From JANQPX01 sp050633905 (GTDB lineage Bacteria; Pseudomonadota; Alphaproteobacteria; Geminicoccales; Geminicoccaceae), in the NCBI GenBank assembly GCA_050633905.1, contig JBOEHJ010000050.1:62001-126000 (forward strand): a DNA stretch of 64,000 nucleotides. The letters run 5' to 3'. The position numbers were made by a program, and so were the translations under genes. Positions 8,776 through 15,950 of the stretch are shown here, piece by piece (position 1 is the first letter of the stretch; the number at the start of each line of letters is the position of its first letter). The notes beneath the pieces were generated by a model. The model saw nothing but the letters and a program-made list of their open reading frames with translations. It had not been told where the DNA came from and ran no database searches.

Positions 8776-9438
8776 TCAGTCAGTTTCCTGATCGATCCGG
8801 CGCAATGTCCAGCTCACCAGGTCTTTTGTCGCCCGTCCGAAGGCCTCATCGAAAGCGATCACGATGTCGTTCATCTTTCTGCTCGTCGATTGAGCTAGCC
8901 CAACGACCGAGGTTGCTGCGATCGTCTTACGCCTCGGCATTTCGACCAGACGGACTTGAAATCGAATTTGAACATCCGGTGATCCGTCATCAGCATATTC
9001 CGCCTGAAATTCCCGGATATTGACCACAAGCCCGTAATCAGCACGCAGGCCATAGCTGCCGCGCTCAAGAACGTTAAGCTTTTCACTGTTATCGAAGGAT
9101 TCCAACAACAGCGTTTGAGCCATCACCGGGACCACGTCGACCCAGCTAGCATTGGCAAAGTACTCGAACTGGGTTGGTGTTGGCTTGACGGCTATTCTGG
9201 CGGTGTTGAGACCGGTTGCCGCGGTTGGGACATCGATCGTCAACCGTGCCTCGGTATCGGGAAGGTCGGCGTCGAAGGTACTCTTCGGCGTGAGCTCGAA
9301 CAGCCTTGGTGGGTCAACGGCGACGAGGTCGAGCGGGCTGACGCAGGCGCTGAGCAGCAAAGAGATGATGAAAATTAGGGATGGAAAGTATGCTCGGTTC
9401 CGGCAATTCATGTTTGTCTCATTCTGCTTCGAACCCAT
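8776..9438 (-). CDS. ABC-type transport auxiliary lipoprotein (Mla/Pqi-associated)
   Basis: About 220 residues with a lipoprotein signal sequence ending in the lipobox LLLSAC (Cys about 32 from this start), so it should be lipid-anchored, probably to the outer membrane. The mature part (PPRLFELTPKSTF, then RLTIDVPTAATGLNTARIAV and VVPVMAQTLLLESF) matches the ABC-type auxiliary lipoprotein family that includes PqiC. It is the last gene of the mlaE-mlaF-mlaD operon and overlaps mlaD by 20 bases, so it likely forms the outer-membrane end of the lipid transport system. I use the ATG at 9438 because GGAAG lies five bases upstream; an ATG at 9411 would give a shorter signal peptide and is also plausible. 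Confidence 0.82.
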   Translation of the reverse strand: MGSKQNETNMNCRNRAYFPSLIFIISLLLSACVSPLDLVAVDPPRLFELTPKSTFDADLPDTEARLTIDVPTAATGLNTARIAVKPTPTQFEYFANASWVDVVPVMAQTLLLESFDNSEKLNVLERGSYGLRADYGLVVNIREFQAEYADDGSPDVQIRFQVRLVEMPRRKTIAATSVVGLAQSTSRKMNDIVIAFDEAFGRATKDLVSWTLRRIDQETD

Positions 9439-10396
9439 TTCGGCTTCCACCGATCAAGAAACCTGCCGGATCACGTTCGACTTCTTTGATGATACGGGTC
9501 AGTGCTGCAACCAAAGCCCGAGACTCGCCGACCAAATTCGTGAGTTCGTAGAGACCGGTCCCACTGAAATCGCTGAGCGGTACGCGCAGATCGGCGACCA
9601 GACCATCGAGCTGCTGAGCAGCGCCACCAAGAGAACCGGCAGCACCGCTTAGCTCGTCCAGTGTTCCTCCAACGTTGGTGCCAATACCATCGATCCCTTG
9701 GTCGAGTTTGCCGACAACACTCCTAAGGTCTGATGTGAGCTTACCGAAGTCGGCGGCGGCGACCTTGACTGCTTCTAACGTGCCTTCGGTATCCGACATC
9801 ACCGCATCGACGCCATCGACCTTGGCGGCGAGGCCTTCAGATAGGCTCTCGAGGTTGCCAAGGGTTGTCGAAAGAGACCGGATATTATCATCACTTAACA
9901 GGCGTGAGAGCCGGTCGGCGACTTTAACGGCTTGAGCTAGAAGATCAGGCGTTGATTCGAAGACCCGTTCAATCGAAGAACGCCTAGCTGCGATCACGGG
10001 CAGGGTCTTGTCTTCTCGGTCAGTGATCAGTCTCGGGCTGTTATGTGTTCCGCCGAGTAGTTGAACAAAGACACCCCCGGTAATTCCTTGCAATTCCAAG
10101 GTTGCAATCGTGTCTTCGGTGATGGGTGTCTCCTGGTCGATCTCGGCGACCGTTCTCACGCGCTCGACATTCTCAGGATCGATCCCAATGGATTTTATGC
10201 GCCCCACAGGAATGCCGCGATAAAGCACCTTACTGCCTTCCTGCAGCCCGGTTACTGACCCTTCAAAATAGATCTCGTAACTTGTCAGCTGCCGATCGAT
10301 ATCGGATTTGACCAGCCAGACACTAAAGGCCGCAATCCCCGCGACCAATGCTAGGACCGTGGCGCCAACAAGCAGATAGCTGGCTCGCGTTTCCAC
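9419..10396 (-). CDS. mlaD: MlaD family (MCE domain) lipid transport protein
   Basis: A 325-residue protein with one N-terminal membrane helix (LLVGATVLALVAGIAAFSVWLV) and a single MCE domain at about residues 38-115 (SVTGLQEGSKVLYRGIPVGRIKSI, then GITGGVFVQLLGG). The remaining 200 residues are helical with few prolines, rich in L, D, S and A, and probably form the long tube or needle seen in extended MCE proteins. E. coli MlaD is about 183 residues, so this is the long form. As a hexamer it would carry phospholipids between the inner-membrane MlaE/MlaF complex and the outer membrane. The start is a GTG that shares its first G with the TAG stop of mlaF. Confidence 0.88.
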   Translation of the reverse strand: METRASYLLVGATVLALVAGIAAFSVWLVKSDIDRQLTSYEIYFEGSVTGLQEGSKVLYRGIPVGRIKSIGIDPENVERVRTVAEIDQETPITEDTIATLELQGITGGVFVQLLGGTHNSPRLITDREDKTLPVIAARRSSIERVFESTPDLLAQAVKVADRLSRLLSDDNIRSLSTTLGNLESLSEGLAAKVDGVDAVMSDTEGTLEAVKVAAADFGKLTSDLRSVVGKLDQGIDGIGTNVGGTLDELSGAAGSLGGAAQQLDGLVADLRVPLSDFSGTGLYELTNLVGESRALVAALTRIIKEVERDPAGFLIGGSRNGFEAE

Positions 10397-11193
10397 TATG
10401 CTTTTCCATCTGTCATGGATGGACTTCCACTCGTTTCAGCGAAGACGGCACGTCCACGCGGACCACCGAAATAGTCTTGCAACCAAGGGTCTGACGACTG
10501 ACGCAATTCAGCAAGCGTACCAACCATCGCCCGTTTGTCTACCAAGGCAGCAATGCGGTCACAGACGGTCACAATCGAATCCAGGTCATGGGTGACCATC
10601 ACGACGGTCAAACCAAGGCTCTGCTGCAACCTGCGAATGAGGTGGTCAAAATCGGATGCGCCGATCGGGTCGAGACCAGCCGTCGGCTCATCGAGAAAGA
10701 GCATGTCGGGATCAAGCGCCAAGGCACGGGCAAGGCCCGCACGCTTGCGCATGCCGCCGGAAAGCTCTGCTGGGTACTTGTTGCACGCCCCCAGTGGAAG
10801 GCCGACCAGACCGAGTTTCATAGCGGCCAGTTCACGCAGCAATGGCTTTGGGATCTTGTGGTGTTCCATCATCGGCGCTTCGATATTCTGGATGACGGTA
10901 AGCGCGCTAAAGAGAGCGCCGTCCTGAAAAAGGACACCTTGCCGGGCACGGATCTTTTTCTTCGCTGCTGAGCCTAAATCGTTGAAGGTTTGGTCAAGAA
11001 CTTCAATCTTTCCCGCAGCCGGTCGCAGCAAGCCCAGTATCTGACGAAGCAGGACCGATTTTCCGGATCCCGAAGCACCGATGACACCGAGCACTTCCCC
11101 TTTCCAGATATCGAGATCGAGGTGGTCATGAATAACAGCGCCACCGAGCACGGTGCGCAGATCGTTGATACGAATGGCTGCCGTCTTTTCCAA
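10396..11193 (-). CDS. mlaF: MlaF-like ABC transporter ATP-binding protein
   Basis: A 265-residue stand-alone ATPase with Walker A GASGSGKSV (about residues 36-44), Q-loop, signature LSGGMRKRAGLARALALDPD (about 144) and Walker B MLFLDEPTAGLDP. The signature with MRKR is characteristic of the MlaF/Ttg2A group. It powers the MlaE permease for lipid transport. The likely start is a TTG five bases after the mlaE stop; no good ATG lies near it. The C-terminal 25 residues (SGSPSMTDGKA at the end) extend past the ATPase fold. Confidence 0.9.
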   Translation of the reverse strand: MEKTAAIRINDLRTVLGGAVIHDHLDLDIWKGEVLGVIGASGSGKSVLLRQILGLLRPAAGKIEVLDQTFNDLGSAAKKKIRARQGVLFQDGALFSALTVIQNIEAPMMEHHKIPKPLLRELAAMKLGLVGLPLGACNKYPAELSGGMRKRAGLARALALDPDMLFLDEPTAGLDPIGASDFDHLIRRLQQSLGLTVVMVTHDLDSIVTVCDRIAALVDKRAMVGTLAELRQSSDPWLQDYFGGPRGRAVFAETSGSPSMTDGKA

Positions 11194-11198
11194 GGGAG

Positions 11199-12416
11199 TT
11201 ATACACCGAGATAGGAAAAAAGGATTGAAAATAGAGCATTGAAAACGATCACGAGAAAGATGCTGGTCACGACGGATCGGGTCGTATTTTGACCAACACT
11301 ATCGGCGCCGCCGGAAACCATAAGGCCGCGGTAACAGCCGACCAAGGCAATCAGGAACGCAAAGACCGGCGCCTTGATCATGCCGACGATAAAAGTTGCC
11401 GGTTCGATCGCTTCACTAAGCTGGGCTAGAAATGCCGCTGGCGTGATGTCGAGCGCGAGCCAGGCTATGCTACCCCCGCCCAGCAGGCCCATGATATCGG
11501 CGAAGAATGCCAGAAGCGGCAGAGCAATCATGAGGGCAATCATTCTCGGAACGACCAGAATCTCAATGGGATCGAGGCCAAGCGTACGGAGAGCGTCGAT
11601 TTCTTCATTAACGGCCATCGCGCCGATTTCCGCGGTAAACGCACTGCCTGAACGGCCAGCGACCACGATCGCCGTCAACAAGATTCCGATTTCGCGTAGA
11701 ATCGAAACGCCAACGAGATCGACGGTGAACAGCTCAGCGCCAAAACGTCTAAGCTGATCAGCTCCCTGGAAAGCAATGACAATACCGAGCAGAAAGGCAA
11801 TCAACCCGACAATCGGCAGCGCATGTAAGCAGGTTTGCTCGAGATGATGGGTCAGCGATGTCAGGCGCAGGCGCCTTGGCCAAACCGCTGATCGGACAAG
11901 AGCCAAGACCGTTTGGCCAAAGAAGGAGAGGAGTTGTGTTGCATTGACCCCTTTACTGACAACATTCTTGCCCAGAGACTCGATCCAGCGAAGGACGCCC
12001 CTACTCTCGTCCTGCTCCGCAGGCAGCAGCATCGTGGCGCGTCTAACTTCATCGATGAGAGACTGATGTTTCGATCCAGAGTCGATGATCGTAACCTGCC
12101 AACCCTTGTCAACGAAGTGCCGCTCCATTCGACAGAGCAGCCAGGCACCGGCCGTATCCAGTCTCAGTTCGTCATCAAATCTGATGTCGACAGACTGGGG
12201 GGCTAGTCGTTCTGTGTCTTTGATGAAGGCCAGCAGGTCACGATCAAGAGCGGCGATCTTGTCCAGAAGCCAGCTCCCAGCCAATCGCAGTGACAATCTA
12301 TCTTGTCGCCGCGTGCATTCGATCCAATTCGATTGGTAAGTTGTTTCTTTGCCGTGAGTGATATCGTTTTGATCAGGCGCAGCGTTGACTGCCGACTTGG
12401 TGATCGAAGATGTCAT
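11199..12416 (-). CDS. mlaE: MlaE family ABC transporter permease with N-terminal STAS-like domain
   Basis: A 405-residue protein made of two parts. Residues about 25-130 look like a STAS/MlaB-type domain (IECTRRQDRLSLRLAGSWLL, DIRFDDELRLDTAGAWLL). Residues about 150-405 are the MlaE permease with five or six membrane segments and the conserved GRSGSAFTAEIGAMAVNEEIDAL near 260. In E. coli the STAS partner MlaB is a separate protein; here it is fused, as in many alphaproteobacteria. Together with MlaF and MlaD it forms the inner-membrane lipid transporter. Thirty-one bases separate it from the upstream TPR gene, which is in the same direction. Confidence 0.9.
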   Translation of the reverse strand: MTSSITKSAVNAAPDQNDITHGKETTYQSNWIECTRRQDRLSLRLAGSWLLDKIAALDRDLLAFIKDTERLAPQSVDIRFDDELRLDTAGAWLLCRMERHFVDKGWQVTIIDSGSKHQSLIDEVRRATMLLPAEQDESRGVLRWIESLGKNVVSKGVNATQLLSFFGQTVLALVRSAVWPRRLRLTSLTHHLEQTCLHALPIVGLIAFLLGIVIAFQGADQLRRFGAELFTVDLVGVSILREIGILLTAIVVAGRSGSAFTAEIGAMAVNEEIDALRTLGLDPIEILVVPRMIALMIALPLLAFFADIMGLLGGGSIAWLALDITPAAFLAQLSEAIEPATFIVGMIKAPVFAFLIALVGCYRGLMVSGGADSVGQNTTRSVVTSIFLVIVFNALFSILFSYLGV

Positions 12417-12447
12417 GACATGTCGGGTGAAACCGCCGGACCTCTAC

Positions 12448-13014
12448 TCACGTTTTGATCCCTTTTAGCTTTTCTCGAAGTTGGTCTAGGCGCTCTTGCG
12501 AACCGCCGAGATGGGGGTTGATGGTCAACGCTGCTTCGAGACTTCTTATGGCGGCTGCCGGCTCTTCGAGGGCATCATAGATTAGAGCAAGACCTGATAG
12601 GGCACCGAAATGACGCGGTTCCAGCTTCAGTGTTTGACGAATATCGAGAACGGATTCATCCAGTCGTCCCATCAGATAAAGCACAGTCGCCCGCTTGTTC
12701 CAAGCCTCGGCGAACGCCGGCGCTTGGTCAATCATGTGATCAAATGCTTCAAGGGCATCGTCGTGATCACCTTGTGACATCGCCGTCATGCCGCGACGCA
12801 TCAACTGATTGATCGAAAGATCTTCGAATTCAATCCAAATCTGCCAAATCTGCTGTTGTATGGCGGCAGCATCCGCGTTGTCGTCTGTGTCCTTCAAACG
12901 TTCGAACAGCTGATCAAGTCGGCCATCGCGCTGGTCTGCCCAGCTCGACGGCGGCAAAAGTGCTGGCAAAAGCAAAAAGATGGCTACCCAACAGCTAAGC
13001 CAGGATCGTCGCAT
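12448..13014 (-). CDS. Exported tetratricopeptide repeat protein
   Basis: A 188-residue protein with a Sec signal peptide (WLSCWVAIFLLLPALLPPSSWA, cleavage probably after A26) and about three TPR units between residues 75 and 180 (AMSQGDHDDALEAFDHMIDQAP, AWNKRATVLYLMGRLDESV, ALSGLALIYDALEEPAAAI). It should be periplasmic and act as a protein interaction scaffold. Similar small TPR proteins are common in alphaproteobacteria and carry no defined role. Its position 31 bp before mlaE suggests it is the first gene of the lipid transport operon, but a functional link is inference. Confidence 0.78.
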   Translation of the reverse strand: MRRSWLSCWVAIFLLLPALLPPSSWADQRDGRLDQLFERLKDTDDNADAAAIQQQIWQIWIEFEDLSINQLMRRGMTAMSQGDHDDALEAFDHMIDQAPAFAEAWNKRATVLYLMGRLDESVLDIRQTLKLEPRHFGALSGLALIYDALEEPAAAIRSLEAALTINPHLGGSQERLDQLREKLKGIKT

Positions 13015-13143
13015 CCCGTTCCCCCCAAAAACTGCTCTTAACAGATTTATAGCGTTTTGAGAGATTTACTACATGATCGAGGAGCGAAGGAAGTCGGAAA
13101 GGTCGACGATCGTTGAAGCTTTTGACGTTAATGGCGTCACTAA

Positions 13144-13593
13144 TCAGCGCTTGGGGGCGCCGAGGTCGACTTCTTGTTCCAGCTTTGCAAGCTCCACAGC
13201 CGCCCGAACTTCGATATCATTCAGGGCTTGGTTGATCGTCGGATCATCAATAGCTGGGCGAGGCCGATCAAGAAGGCGAGTGACACGCTCTAAAGTCTCC
13301 TTTGGAAGCCATCCTTGGACAAGGCCAATTTGCAGGTCGGTCAGCTCATCCAACAAGGTATTACCCTGCAAGATAGCGCGCCTCCGATCGGAATCCTGGT
13401 CAGATGACTCCTGAATGGCAAGAAAGTTGCTCAGTGCTGTTAGCGGCTGTGTCGCAGTGGGGCCTGACGCAGCTGATGCTGCTTCATCCTGAACGTGGCT
13501 CTTGAAGGCCTCGGCTGCATTCTGATCAACGGCCTTGCCTGTCTTTCGACTGCCTTTTGCTGGAACACTGGATCCAGTTTGCGATATCTTCAT
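13144..13593 (-). CDS. fliX: Flagellar assembly regulator FliX
   Basis: A 149-residue protein starting MKISQTGSS with the family core RRAILQGNTLLDELTDLQIGLVQGWLP (about residues 80-106) and the C-terminal LNDIEVRAAVELAKLE. FliX in Caulobacter couples completion of the early basal body to sigma-54 activator FlbD and so gates class III and IV flagellar genes. The divergent arrangement fliX-flgI is the same as in Caulobacter. The start at 13593 has GGGA five bases upstream; the longer open frame to 13680 adds an unrelated N-terminus and is rejected. A CtrA-like box lies about 120 bp upstream. Confidence 0.88.
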   Translation of the reverse strand: MKISQTGSSVPAKGSRKTGKAVDQNAAEAFKSHVQDEAASAASGPTATQPLTALSNFLAIQESSDQDSDRRRAILQGNTLLDELTDLQIGLVQGWLPKETLERVTRLLDRPRPAIDDPTINQALNDIEVRAAVELAKLEQEVDLGAPKR

Positions 13594-13713
13594 CTTGTTC
13601 CCAACTTCTGTGCGATACCAAGCAGATCGCCCGTCTCGAATGCCGAAAGTGGCCGACTGTCTAGTCAAGGCCAGAACCAAGTCACCAATCGCTGCGATTA
13701 TCAGCGGCCATGG

Positions 13714-13728
13714 TTAATTTTTTCCTAA
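13714..13728. promoter_or_regulatory. CtrA-like box upstream of fliX
   Basis: TTAA-N7-CTAAC matches the CtrA consensus TTAA-N7-TTAA(C) at seven of eight core positions. It lies 121-135 bp upstream of the fliX start. In Caulobacter, early flagellar genes including fliX are CtrA targets. A one-mismatch box is expected several times by chance in a window of this size, so support comes from position. Confidence 0.4.
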
Positions 13729-13910
13729 CGCACAGAGCATTCCAAGACATGTCGATTTCAACACATGTTCCCGCTTAATCATCACAAGAGTGGCACCCCG
13801 TTGGAAGGCTTGTCGCGGAAGCGGAGAGGTCATGCGCAACCCGCGATCAGTGCATACTGGAGGCGGGCACCTCAACTCTGTCAACGAACAGAAGGTCTAA
13901 AGGGCAACCT

Positions 13911-13925
13911 CGGCAAATTATGCCG
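13911..13925. promoter_or_regulatory. Inverted repeat, candidate enhancer for the sigma-54 promoter
   Basis: CGGCA-AATTA-TGCCG is a perfect 5-bp dyad about 100 bp upstream of the -24 element of the flgI promoter. Sigma-54 activators such as FlbD bind at this distance. The assignment is inference from spacing and symmetry. Confidence 0.4.
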
Positions 13926-14023
13926 GCCTGGTGCGGAAAACCTTGCCCACCGGGCGGTGTGTTGCGCAAATGGGTGATTCTGTCTTTCGTTTTTAAACAA
14001 TAGCTTAGCGGGTATTTTTTTGT

Positions 14024-14038
14024 TGGCACGATCTTCGC
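14024..14038 (+). promoter_or_regulatory. Sigma-54-type (-24/-12) promoter of the flgI operon
   Basis: TGGCACGATCTTCGC fits TGGCAC-N5-TTGC with a single mismatch (TCGC) and has exactly ten bases between the invariant GG and GC. Transcription would start near 14050, giving a leader of about 30 nt before flgI. Flagellar rod, ring and hook genes in Caulobacter relatives use sigma-54. Confidence 0.72.
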
Positions 14039-14080
14039 AAGTGCTGGGGCAGACGATAATTGTGATGGGCTCCAAGCTTG

Positions 14081-15199
14081 ATGATTAGACCTTTTTCCAT
14101 GTTGATGACCGCAATTCTGTTCGGGGCATTCTCCTTGGTCAGCACAAGCGTCGATGCCCGCTCTCGCATTAAGGACATCGCCGACTTCGAGGGCGTCAGA
14201 GACAATATGTTGGTGGGTTATGGGCTAGTCGTCGGTCTGAATGGTACGGGCGACAGCCTCCGAAATTCGACCTTCACCGCGCAAAGCCTGGAGGCCATGC
14301 TCGAACGCCTTGGTGTCAGCACACGCGGTCAGAACATCAATACCAAGAATGTCGCAGCAGTGATGGTGACGGCGACCTTGCCGCCTTTTGCACGGCAGGG
14401 GTCTCGTGTCGACATCTCGGCCAGCGCTCTCGGTGATGCGAAATCGCTTCTGGGTGGCACACTCCTCGTGACGCCATTGCATGGAGCTGATGGCGAAATC
14501 TATGCCGTGGGCCAGGGTTCGCTGACGGTTGGCGGTTTTGCAGCCGAAGGCGATGCAGAAAGTGTCATCAAGGGGGTGCCTACATCGGCACGGATCGCAA
14601 GCGGGGCCATCGTCGAGCGCGAGATCGGATTTGAACTCGATGAACTCGAGCGAATTCGTATCGCACTCCACAATCCGGACTTTACCACTGCGGCGCGCAT
14701 CGCCGATGCGGTCAATGGTCATCTCAAAGGGCGGATCGCCCGTGCCCTCGATTCGGCGACGGTCGAACTTCAGGTACCACCTGCCTACCAGCGGCAAATC
14801 TCTGCACTCATGACGGCGGTTGAGCAGCTTCCGGTCATCCCGGATCAGCCAGCGCGGGTCCTGATCGATGAACATTCGGGCATCATTGTGATGGGTGACG
14901 ATGTCCGCATCGATCAGGTTGCCGTGGCCCAGGGCAATCTCACCGTTCGTATCACCGAGACGCCTGAGGTTGCTCAGCCAGCGCCGCTATCAGATGGGGA
15001 AACCGTCGTCGTGCCTCGCACAGAGGTCACCGTAACGGAGGATGGCGATAAGAAGATCGCTGTCCTGCCGAAAGGGGTCAGCCTCCAAGAGCTTGTTGCC
15101 GGTCTGAATGCCCTTGGCGTGAGCCCGCGCGATCTCATTACTATCCTTCAAGCCATCAAAGCAGCTGGTGCCCTGCAAGCAGAAATCGAGGTGATGTGA
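14081..15199 (+). CDS. flgI: Flagellar P-ring protein FlgI
   Basis: A 372-residue protein with a Sec signal peptide (MLMTAILFGAFSLVSTSVDA, cleavage near residue 26). The mature start RSRIKDIADFEGVRDNMLVGYGLVVGLNGTGD is the FlgI hallmark, and the C-terminus (LQELVAGLNALGVSPRDLITILQAIKAAGALQAEIEVM) is equally typical. It forms the P ring around the flagellar rod in the peptidoglycan layer. An ATG at 14081 is used; the TTG three bases earlier gives one extra residue. It is the first gene of a long plus-strand flagellar operon. Confidence 0.95.
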   Translation: MIRPFSMLMTAILFGAFSLVSTSVDARSRIKDIADFEGVRDNMLVGYGLVVGLNGTGDSLRNSTFTAQSLEAMLERLGVSTRGQNINTKNVAAVMVTATLPPFARQGSRVDISASALGDAKSLLGGTLLVTPLHGADGEIYAVGQGSLTVGGFAAEGDAESVIKGVPTSARIASGAIVEREIGFELDELERIRIALHNPDFTTAARIADAVNGHLKGRIARALDSATVELQVPPAYQRQISALMTAVEQLPVIPDQPARVLIDEHSGIIVMGDDVRIDQVAVAQGNLTVRITETPEVAQPAPLSDGETVVVPRTEVTVTEDGDKKIAVLPKGVSLQELVAGLNALGVSPRDLITILQAIKAAGALQAEIEVM

Positions 15200-15507
15200 T
15201 GAACAATCCCCTCCTTAATCCCGCGACGGCTACCACGCAGGGTGTTGCGCCGACGACTGGCAAGAACGGCCCCTCCGTCGATAAGGCTCGCGAGTCGGCT
15301 GAAGAATTCGAGGCCGTCTTTTTGAGCCAGATCTTGGCAACCATGACCCAGGAACTTGGTGGAGCCGGCAGTGTCGCTGGAGATGGCGGCGACGTCTACA
15401 AGGATATGTTTAACCAAGAAGTCGCCAAGATGATTAGCCGAAGCGGCGGTATCGGCGTCGCGGACATCGTTCTGCAGGAAATGCTCAAGACCCAGGAGAT
15501 CGACTGA
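15199..15507 (+). CDS. Flagellar rod-binding protein (FlgJ N-terminal domain type)
   Basis: A 102-residue protein corresponding to the rod-binding half of FlgJ, without the muramidase half. The core KARESAEEFEAVFLSQILATM (about residues 32-52) and YKDMFNQEVAKMISRSGGIGVADIVLQEML are typical. It caps or scaffolds rod assembly in the periplasm; a separate muramidase would be needed (a Slt-type enzyme lies far away at 50793). The ATG overlaps the flgI stop (TGATG) with GAGGTG just upstream. Confidence 0.87.
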   Translation: MNNPLLNPATATTQGVAPTTGKNGPSVDKARESAEEFEAVFLSQILATMTQELGGAGSVAGDGGDVYKDMFNQEVAKMISRSGGIGVADIVLQEMLKTQEID

Positions 15508-15941
15508 TGGAGCCGCTTGAACAAGCTGCGATCTTAATGACGCTGATGAAGCGATTGGGACAGGTTATGGACCATGAGCGCGCGCTTCTTCGGAGCATGC
15601 GTCTTGATGACCTCAAAGATCTGCAAGAAGAAAAAGTCGCGCTCGCCGATGCTTATGAGGTCGAACTCAAACGCTTGCGCAAACAACCGGAAACCCTGGT
15701 CTCTCTCGATCAGTCCGTGCGTGAGCAGATAGAAGGTGGCATGAGACGCTTCCAGGAAGCGGCAACGGCGAATTTCGACGCCCTTAGTGCTGCCCATGAG
15801 GTTGTCGAGAAGGTGATCGGCAATATCGCCCATACGCTTGCTCAGAACCAAAGCCGACGTGGCTACGGGCCCAACACATCCTCGCCGAGCGGCGCATCGT
15901 CGGCCCAGGTTATCTCCGTTGCCTTTGACCGTAAACTGTGA
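15507..15941 (+). CDS. FlgN-like flagellar chaperone
   Basis: A 144-residue, strongly helical protein. The pattern LMTLMKRLGQVMDHERALLRSM followed by LKDLQEEKVALADAYEVELKRL is that of the FlgN family, which binds the C-terminal ends of FlgK and FlgL before export; in Caulobacter the gene at this place is called flbY. The disordered serine-rich tail starts at about residue 117. Its ATG overlaps the previous stop (TGATG) and flgK begins nine bases after it, which supports the chaperone role for the next two genes. Confidence 0.78.
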   Translation: MEPLEQAAILMTLMKRLGQVMDHERALLRSMRLDDLKDLQEEKVALADAYEVELKRLRKQPETLVSLDQSVREQIEGGMRRFQEAATANFDALSAAHEVVEKVIGNIAHTLAQNQSRRGYGPNTSSPSGASSAQVISVAFDRKL

Positions 15942-15950
15942 GGAACGACG

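Larger units (their letters stand above)
13594..14080. other. Divergent fliX-flgI regulatory region
   Basis: This 487-bp region has no convincing gene. It holds a CtrA-like box near the fliX side (13714-13728), two ACATGT palindromes 15 bp apart (about 13747 and 13762), a CGGCA-N5-TGCCG inverted repeat (13911-13925) and a sigma-54-type promoter for flgI (14024-14038). The order box, enhancer-like repeat, -24/-12 promoter fits Caulobacter-type flagellar control. Confidence 0.6.
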
